A stretch of DNA of 9,471 nt from an uncultured Clostridia bacterium (GTDB taxonomy: Bacteria; Bacillota; Clostridia; Lachnospirales; Bianqueaceae): positions 1 through 9,471 of the forward strand of contig CANOUM010000050.1 in the NCBI GenBank assembly GCA_947570515.1. Reading direction: 5' to 3'. Within the stretch, counting starts at the first letter, position 1. The number at the start of each line of letters is the position of its first letter. A model generated the notes under the pieces. That model ran no database searches and was not told the origin of the DNA. It saw nothing but the letters and a program-made list of their open reading frames with translations. A program made the position numbers and the translations under genes. This document shows positions 6,030 through 9,471 of this stretch, piece by piece.

Positions 6030-6977
6030 ATGAAGAACTTCTTCAAGAAAGCGTTGAGCCTTGTTTTGTGCGGCGCAATGCTTTTGGGATGTGGATTGGA
6101 TCTATCTCTTCCGGTTCAGGCTGCCGGCATTGACGTAGGCGCCAATCCTACTCCGAAGATCGACATTGCGGTCAATGTTCCGAGCGATTATCCGGGAACC
6201 TTTCTGGAATTTAAGCAGGAACTGATGGAAAAGCTGATCGAACAAGGACTTAATCCCAGCGATTTCCGTATTACGACAACAGCAGTTTCGATTGATACTA
6301 CCGATACCAATGGTTGGTATGTGTATGATCATTATCGCGATGCAGCAACATATAATGCGCTGGGGCTTTCAGCGGATCAAAAATTAAAGCAGCCGTATAG
6401 AGCTGCTGATAATTCCCATACCAATGGGACAGGTACCATTGAGAGCTATTTTAAAAATAATACTAATACAACAGGGAATCAATGTAAAAATTTTGATAAG
6501 CATATTTATTCCTATGTGGATGATGAAGGTAAAGCCAGTATGGTATTTGCCGGGTATGGTACACAAGCTCTCACGGACTACATGATTTATCCGGCTGCCA
6601 GTAACTCAAGGAGAAATTTCAGCTTTGATATCAATCCGGCCGTTATCGACACGCATACAATCGGAAGCTATGGTTTCTTTTTGAATGCGGGTATTAACGG
6701 CAGTAATGTACAGGGATATGCGCTTATATTTGCGGCGGGCAGCAACGCATGTACTTTGCAGAAGATCAATGCAGGAGTCAATGGTGGAATGACTGGTTCG
6801 TCTGTAGCAACTCTGCCGACCATGAATTTTGGACCTAAGAATACAGTACGTTTGACTGTTGAGCTGAACAAAAACAGTGTTACGGTGCAGTATCAGTCCT
6901 ATGATGCGAACGGAAACCTGGGAGCAATTCAAAATCTTTTAACCAATCAGCATCTGGATGATACGGGATTTAACTGA
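6030..6977 (+). CDS. Large secreted InlB-repeat surface protein, N-terminal part up to an in-frame TGA
   Basis: Encodes 315 residues before TGA 6975-6977. Residues 1-31 are a signal peptide: basic MKNFFKK, a hydrophobic core, and VQA before the mature start. LLGC at 18-21 is a weak lipobox, so lipoprotein processing is not excluded. Residues about 33-190 are an N-terminal region without a domain I can name (GWYVYDHYR at 95-103, FAGYGTQALTDYMIYPAASN at 173-192). From about 195 a beta-rich lectin- or concanavalin-like domain begins (FSFDINPAVIDTHTIGSYGF at 197-216, NTVRLTVELNKNSVTVQYQS at 271-290). The TGA cuts this domain before its last strands, which are encoded in the same frame just downstream, so the 315-residue product would probably not fold and carries no anchor. 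Expressed from its own consensus promoter. I regard this and the next entry as one gene, possibly an adhesin or glycan-binding protein; function is inferred from domain style only. Confidence 0.75.
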   Translation: MKNFFKKALSLVLCGAMLLGCGLDLSLPVQAAGIDVGANPTPKIDIAVNVPSDYPGTFLEFKQELMEKLIEQGLNPSDFRITTTAVSIDTTDTNGWYVYDHYRDAATYNALGLSADQKLKQPYRAADNSHTNGTGTIESYFKNNTNTTGNQCKNFDKHIYSYVDDEGKASMVFAGYGTQALTDYMIYPAASNSRRNFSFDINPAVIDTHTIGSYGFFLNAGINGSNVQGYALIFAAGSNACTLQKINAGVNGGMTGSSVATLPTMNFGPKNTVRLTVELNKNSVTVQYQSYDANGNLGAIQNLLTNQHLDDTGFN

Positions 6978-8159
6978 TTCGGTCCTTTTGTTAACTATAC
7001 GAGTCATGAGGCAAGCGCATTTGATGCACTGAAAAATGTACAGTATTATGAAGGTGCTAACCAGAAATACTTTATTAACCTGACAGGTGATAAGAATGAT
7101 CCGCAGATTCCGGAGGAGTTTACCAAAGACGGTAAGCCGAATCAGTCATATCAGGACGGTATTAACCGAATGAATGAAAATGAGATTTTCTATATCTCTA
7201 ATACGGATGACGGACAAATTGTTACCGATAGCGAAAAAGATGGCGACAAACCCCATCAGGGTCTGGGATCCAACAATGGATTTTATGCCAGCGGAGATAA
7301 TTATGTCGATCTGATTGCGCAGTATATCTATACCAATCACAGAGACGGTGTGAAGTTCCAGCAGGCTGAGATTGAGTCAGAACTGCCGCTGGCAAACTTC
7401 TATATTAAAGATGCGGATTCAGAAAGTGATGAGCAGATCATGACAATTCATCTGCAGCATCTTGTTAAAGCGGCTGAGTATAACCAGACGGCCGAGACAA
7501 AAGTGCCGGAAACGGTGGCAATCAATATTTTTGATAAATCCCGTATCGGTACCGAGTCCGGCGAAGATGGAAAACTGGTACAATGGACTTTGACGGTTAC
7601 AGATCCAGATAATACAATTGTAAAAACTCAGACCGTAGATGATCCGGCTAAGCTGGAGAATTATGTGTTTGACAAAAACAGTAAGTCTGGGCGATATACA
7701 CTGACCTTGGTCGTTCAAGATGATAAAGGCAATAAGTCTAAAGACTTTTCTACTTATATCATTGCATTCTTGGATGATCAACATCCTTATATTGAAGGTA
7801 AAAACACCGGCAAAAATATTGCAACCATTACGCTGACAGATACGGGTGATGGAATTGATGAAGACGGTATTACCTTTATTGAAGATAACCGTGGTTCTGG
7901 CGTGGCAGCTTATTGGATTACCAATGATCTGAATGCAGAGCCTACAGAGGATGATTGGGAGAAGCTTCCTTTTGCCCAGCATGCCTACGAATTTGAATAT
8001 GAAATTGAAAGCACAGATCCGCTCATTGTGTGGACGAGGGATGAGTGCGGAAACGTAGGAAATAAAGCAGTTTTCCAGCCTACACATGTACGTGTAGAAG
8101 ATCCGGACGGCAATCCGATTGACGAATATTACGTTATTGGCGATAAACCGATTATCGTA

Positions 8160-8276
8160 CTGCCGCCTGATGAAGATGTACCGGATCCGGATGATCCTGA
8201 TAACGAACATTTCTCAGGTTGGACAACGCCGGGCGGAGATCCGGTTACTCCCGGAACAACCCCGACTCCGGAAGAT
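8160..8276 (+). other. Acidic Asp/Pro then Thr/Pro-rich linker in the surface protein
   Basis: The coded segment reads LPPDEDVPDPDDPDNEHF, followed by a Gly/Pro/Thr-rich part ending PGTTPTPED. Such low-complexity linkers separate the folded stalk domains of Gram-positive surface proteins and may be extended and calcium- or wall-interacting. Here it separates the Ig-like part from the B-repeats. Confidence 0.7.
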
Positions 8277-8318
8277 AATGTAATTGTTATTCGTCCTAAC
8301 TATTCAAGAGATTATGCC

Positions 8319-8636
8319 AAGATGGTATATCTGGCAAACGGCGGAAGCATCCATACTGCACAGGGAGAAAAACCTGTTTCTGAGTACGGACAGGTCATTT
8401 CCGGAGCCAGTATCTATACCAAAATAGAAGATCATAATGTTATTCCGTATCGCGAAGGCTATTCCTTCACCGGATGGAAACTTCTGAATACGGATGCAGC
8501 TGACAAGGCTGGTGACAGTGCCTACATCAATAATGCTGCTAATGTAGAAGAGATTCTGGAACAGAGAGCAGTGAAAGAAGTCAACGAGGAAGGCATCACC
8601 ACACGGGATACGTATTATCTGGTAGCACAATGGAAA
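8319..8636 (+). repeat. InlB-type B-repeat 1 (protein repeat)
   Basis: Coded pattern: MVYLANGGS at the start, YREGYSFTGWKLL in the middle and YYLVAQWKE at the end. The NGG...GYxFxGW...AxW spacing is that of the Listeria/Bacteroides (InlB B) repeat, a ubiquitin-like beta-grasp module of surface proteins. This copy carries an insertion of about 30 residues between GW and AQW, including AYINNAANVEEILEQRA, longer than in the other two. Confidence 0.8.
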
Positions 8637-8645
8637 GAAGGCGAG

Positions 8646-8915
8646 TATACGCTTCGTCTTGATCCTAACGGAGGTTCGTCCGGAAATATACGTTCCATTG
8701 AGAATGTTAAATTCCAGACCAATGTGGGAACGCTTGGCGTTCCGGCAAGCGGACGAGGCATCCCGACTAAACCGGGTTATATTTTCCAGGGCTGGTCAGA
8801 GTCTAATGACAATGATCCGGCAAAGATCTTTAAATTTGCACAAGGTGTCAGCGGCACGGCTGTTGCAGCACCGATCATGCCAGCTTCTGACAAGACGATC
8901 TATGCTGTTTGGAAA
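8646..8915 (+). repeat. InlB-type B-repeat 2 (protein repeat)
   Basis: Coded pattern: YTLRLDPNGGSSG, then KPGYIFQGWSES, then KTIYAVWK. It follows repeat 1 directly. The sequence between NGG and GY is longer than the minimal module, with an extra glycine-rich loop (NVGTLGVPASGRG). Confidence 0.8.
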
Positions 8916-8927
8916 GAAGATACGAAT

Positions 8928-9164
8928 AAATTTGTCGTTAGCTTCGATAGTAACGGAGGAAGCAGAATTTCCTATCAGGCTTATCTGACAGCAACAGATA
9001 CCAAGTATCTTTCCTTTGCTAAACCCTCTCGTACCGGTTATACATTTGCCGGATGGTTTGAAAAACAAAAGGATGAAGAAGGAAATATTATCTTTGGCGA
9101 GACACAGTATGTAGGCGGCGAGACTTTCATCAAGAAAGCAGCGCATAGCTTTATTGCTAAATGG
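8928..9164 (+). repeat. InlB-type B-repeat 3 (protein repeat)
   Basis: Coded pattern: KFVVSFDSNGGSR, then RTGYTFAGWFEKQ, then AHSFIAKW. This is the closest of the three to the canonical module. It is followed by NFTVYFYIYYGNKDS, which begins a different beta-rich segment that continues to the window edge. Confidence 0.8.
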
Positions 9165-9471
9165 GTTGCCAATGACAATAAAAATTTCACTGTTTATTTT
9201 TATATTTATTATGGTAACAAAGACAGCATTGGTGCATATATCTACACCAAGACAAGCGCTGATCTGAGTAAAACCTATACGGGCAAAACAGAATCTTCTG
9301 TAACAGTACAGGAGAGTGATAAGCTGGCTGAGCTCACGGTAGATGGAGTCACTTATTGGTATAATGCTGACAATATCAATAATCAGCTTTCCGGCATTAT
9401 AACCGGAAGTCCCGCTTTATCCTTAAAGCTGTATTACGATCGATATTTCGATGTGATCGCGACGAAGAAGG

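Larger units (their letters stand above)
6978..9471 (+). pseudogene. Downstream part of the same surface protein (Ig-like and InlB B-repeat domains; continues past the window)
   Basis: The frame of the preceding entry continues without another stop for 831 codons to the window edge. It resumes with FGPFVNYTSH and NVQYYEG, the expected end of the lectin-like domain. Next come an acidic region (about 7080-7480), an Ig-like domain (about 7500-7780, WTLTVTDPDN and SGRYTLTLVVQDDKGN) and a second Ig-like region (about 7785-8130, GSGVAAYWITND and LIVWTRDECGNVGNK). An Asp/Pro/Thr linker (8160-8276) and three InlB-type B-repeats (8319-9164) follow, then a further beta-rich segment. The first in-frame ATG is at 7170 and has no good ribosome site or signal peptide, so independent translation is unlikely. 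No frameshift or second stop is present, which argues that the lesion is recent, a sequence error, or tolerated by readthrough. The wall anchor, if any, lies outside the window. Confidence 0.7.

Noticed and set aside
6975..6977. Reassigned genetic code (UGA as Trp or Gly)
   Set aside because: TGA ends the genes at 1575, 2858, 3232, 4287 and 5312 with correct family lengths, and TGG is used normally for Trp.
6975..7017. TGA 6975 as a selenocysteine codon
   Set aside because: Bases after the TGA form only a weak three-pair TCG/CGA helix and no convincing bacterial SECIS hairpin, and the surrounding domain is a structural surface module with no redox motif.
7170..7172. Independent start of a second gene after the TGA
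   Set aside because: The first in-frame ATG has only AGGA 13 bases upstream and no signal peptide follows, which would not suit a surface protein.
7419..8210. 263-residue antisense ORF under the surface gene
   Set aside because: Its product is Ile/Arg/Phe/Cys-rich with no domain, as expected from reading the complement of an acidic, Asp/Asn-rich coding frame; the sense frame has clear Ig-like motifs.

Overview
The window looks like a chromosomal segment of a Gram-positive anaerobe of the Clostridia, probably Lachnospiraceae-like. The reasons are purine-rich AGGAGG-type ribosome sites, tightly overlapping genes, a glycerol-3-phosphate-dehydrogenase-type flavoprotein cluster with a DUF1667 partner, and a large secreted protein with InlB-type B-repeats. 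This placement is inferred from gene style and families; nothing here fixes the genus. Genes are all on the + strand, and UGA is the stop codon of six genes or ORFs, so the standard bacterial code applies.

Layout. Bases 2-91 are the tail of an upstream gene ending in a Gly/Ser-rich stretch typical of TPM-domain membrane proteins. Bases 130-5802 form one very compact probable operon of six genes. First come three redox genes joined by stop/start overlaps: a GlpA-like FAD dehydrogenase with a C-terminal [2Fe-2S] (BFD-like) domain, a second FAD/NAD(P) disulfide-reductase-fold oxidoreductase, and a small four-Cys DUF1667 protein. They probably form one flavin/iron-sulfur complex oxidising glycerol 3-phosphate or a similar substrate. 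Next come three nucleic-acid genes: mnmA (tRNA U34 thiolation, TTG start overlapping the DUF1667 gene), mutY (A/G mismatch adenine glycosylase) and a dCMP deaminase. No promoter or terminator is visible inside this block.

Bases 5803-6029 are AT-rich and non-coding, and packed with signals. They hold a possible 14-codon leader ORF, a 15-bp palindrome, a perfect 13-bp inverted repeat ending in eight T's, a consensus promoter (TTGACA, 16 bp, TATAAT) whose -35 box lies inside the right arm of that repeat, and a strong ribosome site.

From 6030 to the end of the window runs one long secreted multidomain protein: signal peptide, unique N-terminal region, beta-sandwich lectin-like domain, two Ig-like regions, an Asp/Pro/Thr-rich linker and three InlB-type B-repeats. 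The frame is broken by a single in-frame TGA at 6975-6977, inside the lectin-like domain. After it the same frame stays open for 831 codons to the window edge with recognisable domains. This is the most notable oddity: a recent nonsense mutation, a sequence error, strain-level ON/OFF variation, or less likely readthrough. I did not find a convincing wholly new system. The best leads are the interrupted surface gene, the layered control region before it, the three-gene redox complex, and an mnmA with a three-cysteine Fe-S-like signature.
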